Part shown: positions 17,383-25,567 of the stretch, one piece after another
Layout of the letters: each line of letters opens with the position of its first letter
Numbering within the stretch: the first letter of the stretch is position 1
Source of the DNA: Prauserella aidingensis
GTDB taxonomy: Bacteria; Actinomycetota; Actinomycetes; Mycobacteriales; Pseudonocardiaceae
Assembly (NCBI RefSeq): GCF_024171865.1
Contig: NZ_JAMTCN010000004.1
Location: forward strand, 281,471-345,470
DNA length: 64,000 nucleotides
Direction: 5' to 3'
Notes under the pieces: model-generated
The model's database searches: none
Seen by the model: only the letters and a program-made list of their open reading frames with translations
Told to the model about the DNA's origin: nothing
Made by a program: the position numbers and the translations under genes

Positions 17383-17429
17383 GTGCTCACCTCGCCGGTC
17401 GTCATTGCCTCGGCGGTCGTCACTGCCAT
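17379..17429 (-). CDS. Possible 16-residue leaderless leader ORF coupled to the CoA transferase gene
   Basis: An ATG lies seven bases downstream of the -10 box, about where transcription should begin, so the mRNA may be leaderless. The frame encodes MAVTTAEAMTTGEVST and its TGA overlaps the GTG of the CoA transferase (GTGA), the same coupling used throughout the operon. No regulatory amino-acid run is visible. It could simply recruit ribosomes to a leaderless transcript. Existence as a translated peptide is inference. Confidence 0.4.
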   Translation of the reverse strand: MAVTTAEAMTTGEVST

Positions 17430-17435
17430 GCCGGG

Positions 17436-17465
17436 AACATAAGTAGCCCGCACCCCGGGTGTCAA
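17436..17465 (-). promoter_or_regulatory. Promoter of the catabolic operon
   Basis: On the minus strand TTGACA (17465-17460) is separated by 18 bases from TATGTT (17441-17436), a near-consensus housekeeping sigma promoter. It points into the 15-gene operon. The adjacent palindrome overlaps its -35 side, as expected for repression. Confidence 0.72.
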
Positions 17466-17476
17466 TGTTGGACATT
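17464..17476. promoter_or_regulatory. GntR/FadR-type operator, operon side
   Basis: AATGTTGGACATT is a perfect 5-base inverted repeat (AATGT/ACATT) around three bases, with the GT-N3-AC core typical of FadR-subfamily operators. It overlaps the -35 box of the operon promoter by two bases. A related half-perfect copy, AAATGTCCACTT, lies at 17525-17536. The likely ligand-binding regulator is the FCD protein encoded at 19329-20090. Confidence 0.6.
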
Positions 17477-17636
17477 TGGAGTCGGCCTGCCCTGCTCGTC
17501 GACAGGAACATCCACCGTCTGCACAAATGTCCACTTCAAGACGGGTTCGAAGCTTCCAGCAAGGCGACCGCCCACTCGGTCATCACGCCCCGATCTCCGA
17601 TCCGTGCACCGCGGGAGCAGCTGAATCATGTAACCC

Positions 17637-17665
17637 TTGACACATAGGGGCTAATGACCGACATT
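17637..17665 (+). promoter_or_regulatory. Promoter and operator of the MHS transporter gene
   Basis: TTGACA (17637-17642) is followed after 17 bases by GACATT, a weaker -10. The sequence AATGACCGACATT (17653-17665) covers the -10. It has the same AATG...CATT arms and spacing as the operator on the divergent side, so both directions are probably under one repressor. Confidence 0.5.
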
Positions 17666-17804
17666 TACGGCGAGCAGCGTCGCTCGCCGGCGGGAACGCC
17701 CGCATGGCCGCGACGTGGACATCCGACCGGGCACGTCACGGTCCGCCGACTCGCCGGCCCCACCGCGTCCGCGGCGTTCGCGTGCCCCAGAAGAAGGAGC
17801 AGGC

Positions 17805-19157
17805 ATGACCACCCAGACCGGTCACAACGGGCACGACCACGCCCGAAAACACGCTCAGCGAGGCGCGTTCTTCGGCTTCTTCGTGGACATGTTCGACATC
17901 TACCTGCCGATCATCGCGCTCGCTCCCGCGATCGGGTACTTCATCTCGCCCGACCTCTCGGACACGGCCACCGCGATCGTCAGCGGCATGATCTTCGCCG
18001 CCACACTCATCGGCAGGCCGCTGGGCGCACTGTTGTTCGGCCGCTACGCCGACACGAAGGGACGCAAGAACGCCACCGTGGTGGCCGTGTCCGGCTTCGG
18101 TGTCCTGACCCTCCTCATCGGACTGTTGCCGGGCTACGAGACCTGGGGGATGACCTCGGTCGTCGTGTTCGTCGCACTGCGCTTCGTCATCGGGGTGTTC
18201 GTGGGCGGCGAGTACACAGCGGCCAGTCCGCTGGCGATGGAGTACTCGCCGAAGGAACGTCGAGGGCTCAACGGTGGCCTGATCATGACCGGGTTCCCCC
18301 TCGCCTACGTGGTGGTCGCCGTGATCACGTTCGTGATGCTGCAGGTCGCTCCCGCTGGTGACATCAGCTCACCGTACGTCCAGTGGGGATGGCGCATCCC
18401 GTTCTTCATCGGGGGCGCTCTGGCGCTCTCCTTCGTCGTGTACTACCTGCGCAGCGTCCGCGAGTCCGAACTGTTCGAAGGCAGCAGCGGCGGCGCTCCC
18501 GTCAAGGAATTGTTCAGCGGGCAGAACCTGAAGAGCTTCGTCCAGGTGTTCGTCCTCATGACCGGTTTCTGGCTGAGCCTCAACTGTGTCACCGCGATCC
18601 TTCCCGGTCAGTTGTCGAGTGTGCTGGGGCTGGGCGAGACCGAGGTCACCGTGACTCTGATCATCGTCTACCTGGTGGTGGCCGTCGGTTACGTGATCGC
18701 TGCCGTCCTCAGCCAGCGTGTGGGGCGCAGGCCGTTTCTGATCGTGTGGGGTGGGATCGCCGGCATCGGGGGCACCGCCGTGTACGCCCTGCTCCTCGCG
18801 ACGACGCCGGACAGCCTCGCCGCCGTGATCGCACTCAGCACGGTGGTCGCGGTGCTCGTCGTCTCCGTGTGGGGGCTGACGACCGTCTACATCAACGAAC
18901 GTTTCCACACCGGCGTCCGTGCGACCGGATTCGGCCTCGGCTACAGCCTGGCCGTCGTGATCCCCTCGTTCTACGCCTTCTTCCAAACAGGACTGTCCAG
19001 CATCATGCCCATGCAATGGACCGTGCTGCCGCTCCTCGTGATCGGTTCCGCACTCATCAGTGTCGGTGGTGCCATGGGTCCTGAGACCAAGGACGTCGAC
19101 TTCACTGCGGTCGAGGCGAGCGACGACAGTGCCGTTACCGGCAGTGCAGCACGCTGA
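17805..19157 (+). CDS. MFS transporter, metabolite:H+ symporter (MHS) family
   Basis: 450 residues, with AAGGAG six bases before the ATG; an upstream in-frame extension lacks a ribosome site and is Pro/Arg-rich. Twelve membrane segments are expected. Family marks: FFVDMFDIYLP in TM1, GRPLGALLFGRYADTKGRK between TM2 and TM3, and RFVIGVFVGGEYTAA in TM4. MHS proteins import small acids such as shikimate, dicarboxylates or aromatic acids with protons. It is divergent from the acyl-CoA catabolic operon and shares its operator, so it most likely brings in the operon's starting acid. A strong hairpin follows the stop codon. Confidence 0.88.
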   Translation: MTTQTGHNGHDHARKHAQRGAFFGFFVDMFDIYLPIIALAPAIGYFISPDLSDTATAIVSGMIFAATLIGRPLGALLFGRYADTKGRKNATVVAVSGFGVLTLLIGLLPGYETWGMTSVVVFVALRFVIGVFVGGEYTAASPLAMEYSPKERRGLNGGLIMTGFPLAYVVVAVITFVMLQVAPAGDISSPYVQWGWRIPFFIGGALALSFVVYYLRSVRESELFEGSSGGAPVKELFSGQNLKSFVQVFVLMTGFWLSLNCVTAILPGQLSSVLGLGETEVTVTLIIVYLVVAVGYVIAAVLSQRVGRRPFLIVWGGIAGIGGTAVYALLLATTPDSLAAVIALSTVVAVLVVSVWGLTTVYINERFHTGVRATGFGLGYSLAVVIPSFYAFFQTGLSSIMPMQWTVLPLLVIGSALISVGGAMGPETKDVDFTAVEASDDSAVTGSAAR

Positions 19158-19167
19158 CCGGCCACGG

Positions 19168-19204
19168 GCTCGGGGTCTGCCGATGCGGTCGGCAGACCCC
19201 GAGC
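19168..19204 (+). terminator. Strong stem-loop after the transporter gene
   Basis: A perfect 16-bp GC-rich stem (arms starting GCTCGGGG and ending CCCCGAGC) closes a TGCGG loop 11 bases after the transporter stop codon. There is no clear U-run, which is common for actinobacterial terminators. Confidence 0.72.
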
Positions 19205-19328
19205 GCCTGACACATCCGGCGCGCACCCCGGCGTCGGGCGAGGGAGGAGCGGTAAAATTCTCACCTTCACGGATCCCGCATGACGAGACCCGTCAGGCGT
19301 ACAGCGCGTGGAATGAGGTAGGTCCGCA

Positions 19329-20090
19329 GTGACGAAGTCGGCGAAGACGATCGGCAGCAAAGTGCTGCGTCCGCGGCAGCAGGTCGAAGAGCAGATCAAG
19401 GCTGCCATCTTCTCCGGTGCGCTCCGCAGCGGTGACCGGTTGCCCGGCGAGGTTGAACTGGCACGCCAGTTCGCGGTCAGCCGCACCACGATCCGTGAGG
19501 CGCTGCGGTCGCTGTCCACGCAGAACCTCATCGTCAAGACGCCTGGGGCGGGCGGCGGAAGTTTCGTGCGTAGCGCGGACCCGTCCGCCCTGCGAAGCGC
19601 GGTCGGTGACTCGGTGCACACACTGCTGGCGCTCGGCAGCATCGCGTTCGAGGAGGTCGCGCTCGTCCGCCAGCACCTCGAAGTGCCGTCCGTACGGTTG
19701 GCGGCCACCCACCGAACGGACGAGGATCTCGGCGAACTACGCGAGATTCTCGACCTTCAGAAGTCCATCTCGGTCGACGACGAGAGCGTCCCGGCGCTCG
19801 ATGAGCGGTTCCACGGGACGATCGCACGCGCGTCGGGAAACCGGGTCCTCGCCTCGTTCGTGAGCGCGCTGCACATCGAAACCGAGCCCGTGCACTACCT
19901 GGACCTCTCCCCGGAGGTGGGACGTACCACCGTCCGGCAGCATCAGCAGATCGTCCGCGCGATCGACGACCGCGATCCGGATGCGGCCGAGACTGCCATG
20001 GTCGAACACCTGACCTACCTGCGTGAGCACCTCCTCGCCTACCACAACGGCCACGAGGACGAGGGAGCACGCACCGACCGCACCGACTGA
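19329..20090 (+). CDS. GntR-family regulator with FCD domain (FadR subfamily)
   Basis: 253 residues from GTG. The winged helix (about 15-85) contains GDRLPGEVELARQFAVSRTT and IREALRSL. The FCD ligand-binding domain follows, with DERFHGTIARASGNRVL and a late RQHQQIVRAI supplying metal/ligand residues. It lies just downstream of the MHS transporter on the same strand. The nearby AATGT-N3-ACATT sites fit its class, so I infer that it represses both the transporter and the divergent operon until a pathway acid binds. Confidence 0.88.
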   Translation: MTKSAKTIGSKVLRPRQQVEEQIKAAIFSGALRSGDRLPGEVELARQFAVSRTTIREALRSLSTQNLIVKTPGAGGGSFVRSADPSALRSAVGDSVHTLLALGSIAFEEVALVRQHLEVPSVRLAATHRTDEDLGELREILDLQKSISVDDESVPALDERFHGTIARASGNRVLASFVSALHIETEPVHYLDLSPEVGRTTVRQHQQIVRAIDDRDPDAAETAMVEHLTYLREHLLAYHNGHEDEGARTDRTD

Positions 20091-20126
20091 CGGCGAAGCC
20101 CACCCCAGCCCCGGACCCGCACAGGC

Positions 20127-20909
20127 TCAGGCAGGTGGGGTGAAGCGGCCGTCGACGGCGGTCCAGCCTCCGTCGACCATGACCGTGGAGCCGGTGACGT
20201 AGCTGGCCGCGTCGGAGGCCAGGAACACCACGGCGCCGGCGAGTTCCGACGGCGTCGACCAGCGGCCCATCGCGCTCTTGGTGGCGTAGGCGCGGTACCA
20301 GTCGGGGTGGGCCTTGATCTGGTCGGTCAGCGGAGTTTCGACCACGCCCGGAGCGATCGCGTTGACCCGCACGCCCGCCTCGCCGAACTCTGAGGCCGCG
20401 GTCTTCACCAACTGGATGGCACCGGCCTTCGTGGCCGCGTAGACGGACTGGCCCGGTTCGACGACCTGGGCGCGCACCGACGAGAACACGACGATGCTGC
20501 CGGAGCCGCGCTCCACCATCCGCCTGCCGAACGCCTGCAGCACGGTGAAGGTTGCTTTCAGGTTCAGCGCCACGACCCGGTCGAACTCCTCCGGCGTGTA
20601 GTCGAGGATGCGTTTGCGCACGTTCATCGCCGCGGTGAGCACGAGGACGTCGACGTCGGCCAGGTCGGCGGCCGCCCGGTGCACGGCGTCGACGTCGGTC
20701 ACATCCAGTGCCAGCGCGTCGCCACCGATCTCGTCGGCGGTGGCCTCGGCCGTGGCCGCGTCCTTGTCCGCGCAGACCACGTGGGCGCCCTGCGCGGCGA
20801 GAGCCAACCCGGCCTCGCGCCCGATGCCGCCGGCGCCCACGAGCAGCGCGCGCTTGCCGTCGAGCCGGAACAGGTCGGTGTACGGGTTCTCGGTCATGGG
20901 ATCACTCAT
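20127..20909 (-). CDS. SDR-family oxidoreductase
   Basis: 260 residues, start fixed by a four-base overlap with the aldehyde dehydrogenase gene. The cofactor loop reads VGAGGIGREAG, slightly unusual for TGxxxGxG because Val replaces Thr. The middle motif is TAAMN in place of NNAG, the catalytic Ser lies in VFSSVRAQ and the YAATK pair at about 165 is intact. The C-terminus is VDGGWTAVDGRF. It probably oxidises an alcohol whose aldehyde or acid product is handled by the partner aldehyde dehydrogenase. Substrate unknown. Confidence 0.87.
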   Translation of the reverse strand: MSDPMTENPYTDLFRLDGKRALLVGAGGIGREAGLALAAQGAHVVCADKDAATAEATADEIGGDALALDVTDVDAVHRAAADLADVDVLVLTAAMNVRKRILDYTPEEFDRVVALNLKATFTVLQAFGRRMVERGSGSIVVFSSVRAQVVEPGQSVYAATKAGAIQLVKTAASEFGEAGVRVNAIAPGVVETPLTDQIKAHPDWYRAYATKSAMGRWSTPSELAGAVVFLASDAASYVTGSTVMVDGGWTAVDGRFTPPA

Positions 20910-22369
20910 TCCGGCCGGATGACGGCCATGCGGGTGACGGTGAGTTCCTCGATGGCGAACCGGGGGCCTTCGCGCCCGATCCCGGAGTCCTTGACGCCGC
21001 CGTACGGCATGATGTCGGAACGGAAACCCGGCACCTCGTTGACGACCACTCCCCCGACGTCGAGTTCCTCGATCGCGCGGACGGCCGTCGCCAGGGATGC
21101 CGTGAACACGCTGGCGTGCAGCCCGTAGCGGGAGCGGTTGACCAGGTCGATCGCCGCAGGCAGATCCGGAACGGACCGGACGGCCACCACAGGGGCGAAG
21201 ATCTCCTCGCACCAGGCGTTCGCGGACTCGGGCACGTCGAGCAGCACGGTCGGCTCGACGGTGCGTCCCCGCGTGCCCCCGCCGTGGAGGATCGTCGCGC
21301 CCGCGGCCTCCGCCGAGGCGATCCAGTCGAGCACCCGGCGCGTGGACGCCTCGTCGATGAGGGGCGCGACCCGCGTACCCGGATCGCGCGGATCGCCGAC
21401 CGTCAGTTCGTCGATGCGTGCGGAGAGCCGGGAGGTGAACTCGTCGCGCACCGCCTCGCAGACGATCACGCGCTGCACCGCGATGCACGCCTGCCCGTTG
21501 AAGTAGAAACCGCCGCGCAGCACGGCGTCGACGGCCTTGTCGAGATCGGCGTCGACGTCGACGACGAGTGCCGCGTTGGAGCCAAGTTCCAGCAGCACCT
21601 TCCGCGGTGCCGCGTCCCGCGCGATCCGGTGTCCCACCTCGGCCGAGCCGGTGAACGACACCGCGGCGACCCGCGGATCCGTCACCAACGTGCGGCCCAC
21701 GTCGGCGTCACCGGTCACGACCTGCACGATCTCGGGCGGCACGCCGTGCCGGGTGGCGACGGTCCGGACGATGTCGGCCAGCAGCAGGGTCGCCAGCGGG
21801 GTCGTGGGCGCGGGCTTGCAGATGACCGGGCAGCCGGCGGCGACGGTCGGTGCGATCTTGTGGCTGGCCAGCAGCAACGGCGCGTTGAACCCGGCGATGC
21901 CCACGACGAGTCCGATCGGCTTGCGGGTCCAGAATCCGATCATGCCCGCGCCCGACGCCTGGGCGTCGAGCGGAACCGTCTCCCCGTGGATGTGGGCGAC
22001 CTCGTCCGCGGAGGCCGACCAGGTGAACAGGGTGCGTGCGAACTCGACCTCGCAGTCGCCGCGTGTCTTGCCGGTCTCGGCGATGAGCAGCTCGACGAAC
22101 TCCTCCGACCGGGCCCGCAGCTCGCGTTCGACCTCCAGCAACAGCTCCCGGCGGGCCGCCGACGTCAGCTTCCCGACCGGCCGGACGGCGGCGGCCCCTG
22201 CCTCCAGCGCGGCCTCGGCGTGTTCGACGGCTCCGACGGCCGCGTGTCCCACCACGGACCCGTCGTAGGGGAACACCACCGGAGCGGTGTCCGTTCCGGT
22301 GACCTGACCGGACCCGATCGGCAGACCGGACCTGATCTCGGGCAGGGCGAAACCCGCGTTCGAACCCAT
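20906..22369 (-). CDS. NAD(P)-dependent aldehyde dehydrogenase
   Basis: 487 residues, normal family length. The oxyanion Asn lies in GIAGFNAPLLL, the SFTGSAEVG motif in the cofactor domain, the general base Glu in LLELGSN and the nucleophile Cys in NGQACIAVQR. EEIFAPV in the C-terminal half is intact. It oxidises an aldehyde to the acid. It forms a two-gene operon with the SDR and is transcribed away from a GntR regulator gene about 350 bases away, the likely controller. Confidence 0.9.
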   Translation of the reverse strand: MGSNAGFALPEIRSGLPIGSGQVTGTDTAPVVFPYDGSVVGHAAVGAVEHAEAALEAGAAAVRPVGKLTSAARRELLLEVERELRARSEEFVELLIAETGKTRGDCEVEFARTLFTWSASADEVAHIHGETVPLDAQASGAGMIGFWTRKPIGLVVGIAGFNAPLLLASHKIAPTVAAGCPVICKPAPTTPLATLLLADIVRTVATRHGVPPEIVQVVTGDADVGRTLVTDPRVAAVSFTGSAEVGHRIARDAAPRKVLLELGSNAALVVDVDADLDKAVDAVLRGGFYFNGQACIAVQRVIVCEAVRDEFTSRLSARIDELTVGDPRDPGTRVAPLIDEASTRRVLDWIASAEAAGATILHGGGTRGRTVEPTVLLDVPESANAWCEEIFAPVVAVRSVPDLPAAIDLVNRSRYGLHASVFTASLATAVRAIEELDVGGVVVNEVPGFRSDIMPYGGVKDSGIGREGPRFAIEELTVTRMAVIRPE

Positions 22370-22721
22370 CAGCGACTCTCCTCATGACCGCGTCGTCACC
22401 GGCGCCGCCGACGCGACCGGCACACCTCAGGGAGGGGCTACTGGTCCGACCAGCAGGCGACGGCTTGACCCTGCCGAACTCCCGAACCTCGGTCAAGAAG
22501 TCACCCTGAAAAGCCTGGTCGTCGAAGTCGACGCGGCGTGCGAACCATCGTCGAGTCCCGTTCGGCTTGACGCGGACAAGCGCTGTACGCGAAGCTTCCA
22601 GCAGCTGTATCCACGCCCCGGGCCCGAGCACGACGGCGGGGCACGGGGTTCCGGAGCTCGACGACCGGGGCTCGACCACCGGGGCTCGACACATCCGATG
22701 ACTCGACGGAGAGGCGGCGGC

Positions 22722-23414
22722 GTGGGCCGAGGTACTGACCCGGACACGGCAAGGGCGCACATTCCGCTGGCCGACGAGGTGGCGGAGATCCTCAGGGAAC
22801 GGATCCACACCCACCGCTACGCCACGGGTACGTGGCTGCGCCAGGAGACGCTGTCCGCGGAGCTGGGTGTCAGCCGCACACCGCTGCGTGAGGCGCTGCG
22901 AATCCTGGAACGGGAAGGCCTCGTGCAGATCGTCGCAGGCAAGGGCGCGCGCGTCGTCACGGGTGACGTGGACACGCTGCTCGACGCCTACCAGTTGCGG
23001 GCCGTCGTCGACGGACTCGCCGCGCGCCTCGCGGCCGAGCGGTCGTCCGCGGAGCCGGTACGGGACCTCCGCAGGACGATCGACGTCCAACGCGCCGCCC
23101 TCGATCCGTGGTCACCACGGGACTACACCCAGTCCAACGTGGACTTCCACGAGGAGATCATCCACCTCGCCGGCAACGAGTTCGTGCTCAACCAGCTCAC
23201 GATCCTGCGCGTGACGGCCCAGGTGTTCGCGCCCGTCGCGTTGATCGGGCCGGACAGCGCACTGCGCGCCGTCGCCGAGCACACCGCGATCACCGACGCC
23301 ATCGAGGCGGGCGACGGTCCCGAAGCGGAACGTGTGGCCAGGGCGCACATCGACACGACCATCCGCAGGCTCGAGGAAACCGTGTCGGCGGCCGCGTCCG
23401 CCGACCCCTCCTGA
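22722..23414 (+). CDS. GntR-family regulator with FCD domain
   Basis: 230 residues using the GTG at 22722, which has GGAGAGG seven bases upstream; an in-frame ATG at 22698 would add eight Arg/Gly-rich residues without a good ribosome site. Winged-helix motif LSAELGVSRTPLREALRILE. FCD metal residues lie in NVDFHEEIIHLAGNEF and a late AEHTAITDAIEAGD. It stands between the divergent aldehyde dehydrogenase operon and the co-directional dehydrogenase gene 50 bases downstream, so it probably controls one or both. Two direct repeats of CTCGACNACCGGGG (22657-22684) lie just upstream. Confidence 0.85.
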   Translation: MGRGTDPDTARAHIPLADEVAEILRERIHTHRYATGTWLRQETLSAELGVSRTPLREALRILEREGLVQIVAGKGARVVTGDVDTLLDAYQLRAVVDGLAARLAAERSSAEPVRDLRRTIDVQRAALDPWSPRDYTQSNVDFHEEIIHLAGNEFVLNQLTILRVTAQVFAPVALIGPDSALRAVAEHTAITDAIEAGDGPEAERVARAHIDTTIRRLEETVSAAASADPS

Positions 23415-23464
23415 ACGCCGCCCGGTTCCGGCCCAACCCTCGTCGACAAGGAGACCTCCCCCGC

Positions 23465-24604
23465 ATGCGTACCCATCACCTGGCCGTCCTCGGCGGGGAC
23501 GGCATCGGCCCCGACGTCACCGACGCCGCACTGCTCGGCGTCCGGGCCGCCGGCGAGCGGTTCGGCTTCACCGTGCACGCGACGGACTTCGACGGGGGCG
23601 CCGAGGCCTACCTGAGGACCGGCACCGCGCTCGACGACGACACCGTCCTACGCCTGCGCTCCCACGACGCGATCCTGCTCGGCGCGGTCGGCGATCCCCG
23701 CGTCCCTCCGGGCGTGCTCGAGCGCGGGCTGATCGTGGCTCTGCGCGTCGCGCTGCGGCAGTCCGTCAACATCCGCCCGGTCCGGCTGTACCCGGGCGTC
23801 ACGAGCCCGGTCACCACGGTCACGCCCGACAACTGCGATCTGGTGATCCTCCGGGAGAACACCGAAGGTCTGTACACGGGCGGCGGATCGCTCTCGCACG
23901 CGGGAACCCGCAATGCCGTGGCCGTCCAGAACTCGGTCACCACCGCGCAGGCCACGAGGGACACGGTCGAGTTCGGCTTCCGGCTGGCGTCCGCGCGCCG
24001 CAACCGGCTGACCCTGTGTCACAAGACGAACATCCTCGTCCACGCCGGACAGCTGTGGCAGGACGTCGTCGACGAGGTGGCGGCCGACTACCCCGACGTC
24101 GAGCACGACTACGTGCACGCGGATGCGATGTGCCAGCACCTGCCCCTCGACCCGGGCCGGTTCGACGTCGTGGTCACCGACAACCTCTTCGGCGACATCA
24201 TCAGCGACCTGGGCGCCACCGTGCAGGGTGGACTCGGGTTGGCCGCCAGCGCCAACCACAACCCGACGGGCTCCGCGCCGAGCATGTACGAACCGGTGCA
24301 CGGTTCGGCCCCCGACATCGCGGGCACGGGGTGGGCCAACCCGGCGGCGGCCGCCTTGTCGGCGGCGCTGTGCCTGGCGGGGTTGGGCGAACGCGACGCG
24401 GCGCTCGCGCTGGAGGCGGCCGCCGCGTCCGTGCTGGCCGAGCTGCCCGCGCATTCCGGGCCGGAGATGGGCGACGACACCGCCGGGATCGGCCGCCGGA
24501 TCGCCGACCGGGTCATCGACATCGACCCCGTGGCCGTCGCCGACCCCGACCGGTCGCTGATGAGCGCGCTCGCCACGCTCGCCCCCGCGCACCGGCCCGG
24601 CTGA
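23465..24604 (+). CDS. Isocitrate/isopropylmalate dehydrogenase family protein (beta-decarboxylating)
   Basis: 379 residues with AAGGAGAC before the ATG. N-terminal GGDGIGPDVT, LRENTEGLYTG, the catalytic Lys in CHKTNIL, the metal Asp motif VVTDNLFGDIISDLG and the cofactor region YEPVHGSAPDIAG are intact. The family oxidatively decarboxylates 2-hydroxy acids such as 3-isopropylmalate, tartrate, D-malate or homoisocitrate. Position behind an FCD regulator and outside any leu cluster suggests a catabolic substrate such as tartrate or D-malate rather than leucine synthesis. The exact substrate is not decidable from the motifs. Confidence 0.87.
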   Translation: MRTHHLAVLGGDGIGPDVTDAALLGVRAAGERFGFTVHATDFDGGAEAYLRTGTALDDDTVLRLRSHDAILLGAVGDPRVPPGVLERGLIVALRVALRQSVNIRPVRLYPGVTSPVTTVTPDNCDLVILRENTEGLYTGGGSLSHAGTRNAVAVQNSVTTAQATRDTVEFGFRLASARRNRLTLCHKTNILVHAGQLWQDVVDEVAADYPDVEHDYVHADAMCQHLPLDPGRFDVVVTDNLFGDIISDLGATVQGGLGLAASANHNPTGSAPSMYEPVHGSAPDIAGTGWANPAAAALSAALCLAGLGERDAALALEAAAASVLAELPAHSGPEMGDDTAGIGRRIADRVIDIDPVAVADPDRSLMSALATLAPAHRPG

Positions 24605-24745
24605 CGTCCGGTGAACACGGTTGGCAGGCGTGCTCACGACCGCACCGCCCGGAGCTCCGGGCCGACGTGCCGCGCGCCGCGGTCGCTATCCTCCGCGGAT
24701 CCACCTTCGGGCGAGGCGCCACGAGACTCGTGAAAGGCAGCGCAC

Positions 24746-25516
24746 GTGACGGGCAAGGCCGATTCCCCCGACGAACGCGTCTTCCAGCGGGTCATCGACT
24801 ACGTGCAGCACGGCATCGCCGTCGGGGAGCTCAAACCCGGCGACCGACTGCCGAGCGAACGGGAACTCGTCGACCGGTTCGGCATCGGCAGGGCCTCGAT
24901 CCGCGAGGCCCTCCGGGTGCTGGAGAACATGGAGCTCGTCCGGTCACAGCCCCGCGACCCGCGCGGCCCCCTGGTTCTGCCCACCTCGGTCGGGCCCATG
25001 CGCCGCTCGATCGCCATGCTCACCGCGACGGGCGGACTCGGACTCGCCGACCTGGTGCAGTTCCGCATGATCGCCGACGCCTCGGCCAACCTGCTCGCCG
25101 CCGCGCGGCGTACCGACGAGCAGCTCCTCGGACTCGAACGGAACATGGCCCGTATGCGCGAGTGCATGAACCTCGGTTACGCCGAGTTCAGCCAGGCCGA
25201 CATGGAGTTCCACGAACTCGTCGCCGAAGCCGGCGGCAACAAGCTCGTCCAGGTCTACGGCGACGTCACACGCGAGGCGGTCCTCCGGTTGATCCACAGG
25301 ACGATCGTCGAAGCCGACGACCAGCCGGCGTTGATGTTGCAATCCGTCCGACACCATCGCGCCGTCTTCGCCGCCATCGCCGATCAGGACGGGCTGCGCG
25401 CGTCACGCCTGGCCAGGGAGAGCCTGTACTCCTACTACGCGGACCACGTCTCGTCTGCGGATCGGGCGATCATGGCCGACCTGGTTCGCGAGTGCGGCGG
25501 CACGGTCCCCTCCTGA
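24746..25516 (+). CDS. GntR-family regulator with FCD domain
   Basis: 256 residues from GTG. HTH region GDRLPSERELVDRFGIGRAS and IREALRVLENM, followed by an FCD domain with DMEFHELVAEAGGNKLVQ and the late Arg-His-His of SVRHHRAVFAAI. It is convergent with the lactate-monooxygenase-like gene (51 bases between stops) and follows the beta-decarboxylating dehydrogenase by 141 bases. Lactate and glycolate utilisation genes are commonly controlled by this regulator class (LldR), so the flavoprotein gene is a likely target, though it does not share a promoter region with it. Confidence 0.86.
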   Translation: MTGKADSPDERVFQRVIDYVQHGIAVGELKPGDRLPSERELVDRFGIGRASIREALRVLENMELVRSQPRDPRGPLVLPTSVGPMRRSIAMLTATGGLGLADLVQFRMIADASANLLAAARRTDEQLLGLERNMARMRECMNLGYAEFSQADMEFHELVAEAGGNKLVQVYGDVTREAVLRLIHRTIVEADDQPALMLQSVRHHRAVFAAIADQDGLRASRLARESLYSYYADHVSSADRAIMADLVRECGGTVPS

Positions 25517-25567
25517 GCCGTCCCTTCCCGAGCCGTCACCGGACGACCCGCTCCGCACGCCGGGCCG

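Noticed and set aside
22657..22690. Direct repeats of CTCGACNACCGGGG as a CRISPR or integration site
   Set aside because: Only two full copies without spacers; probably a local duplication or regulator site. No CRISPR array is present anywhere in the window.
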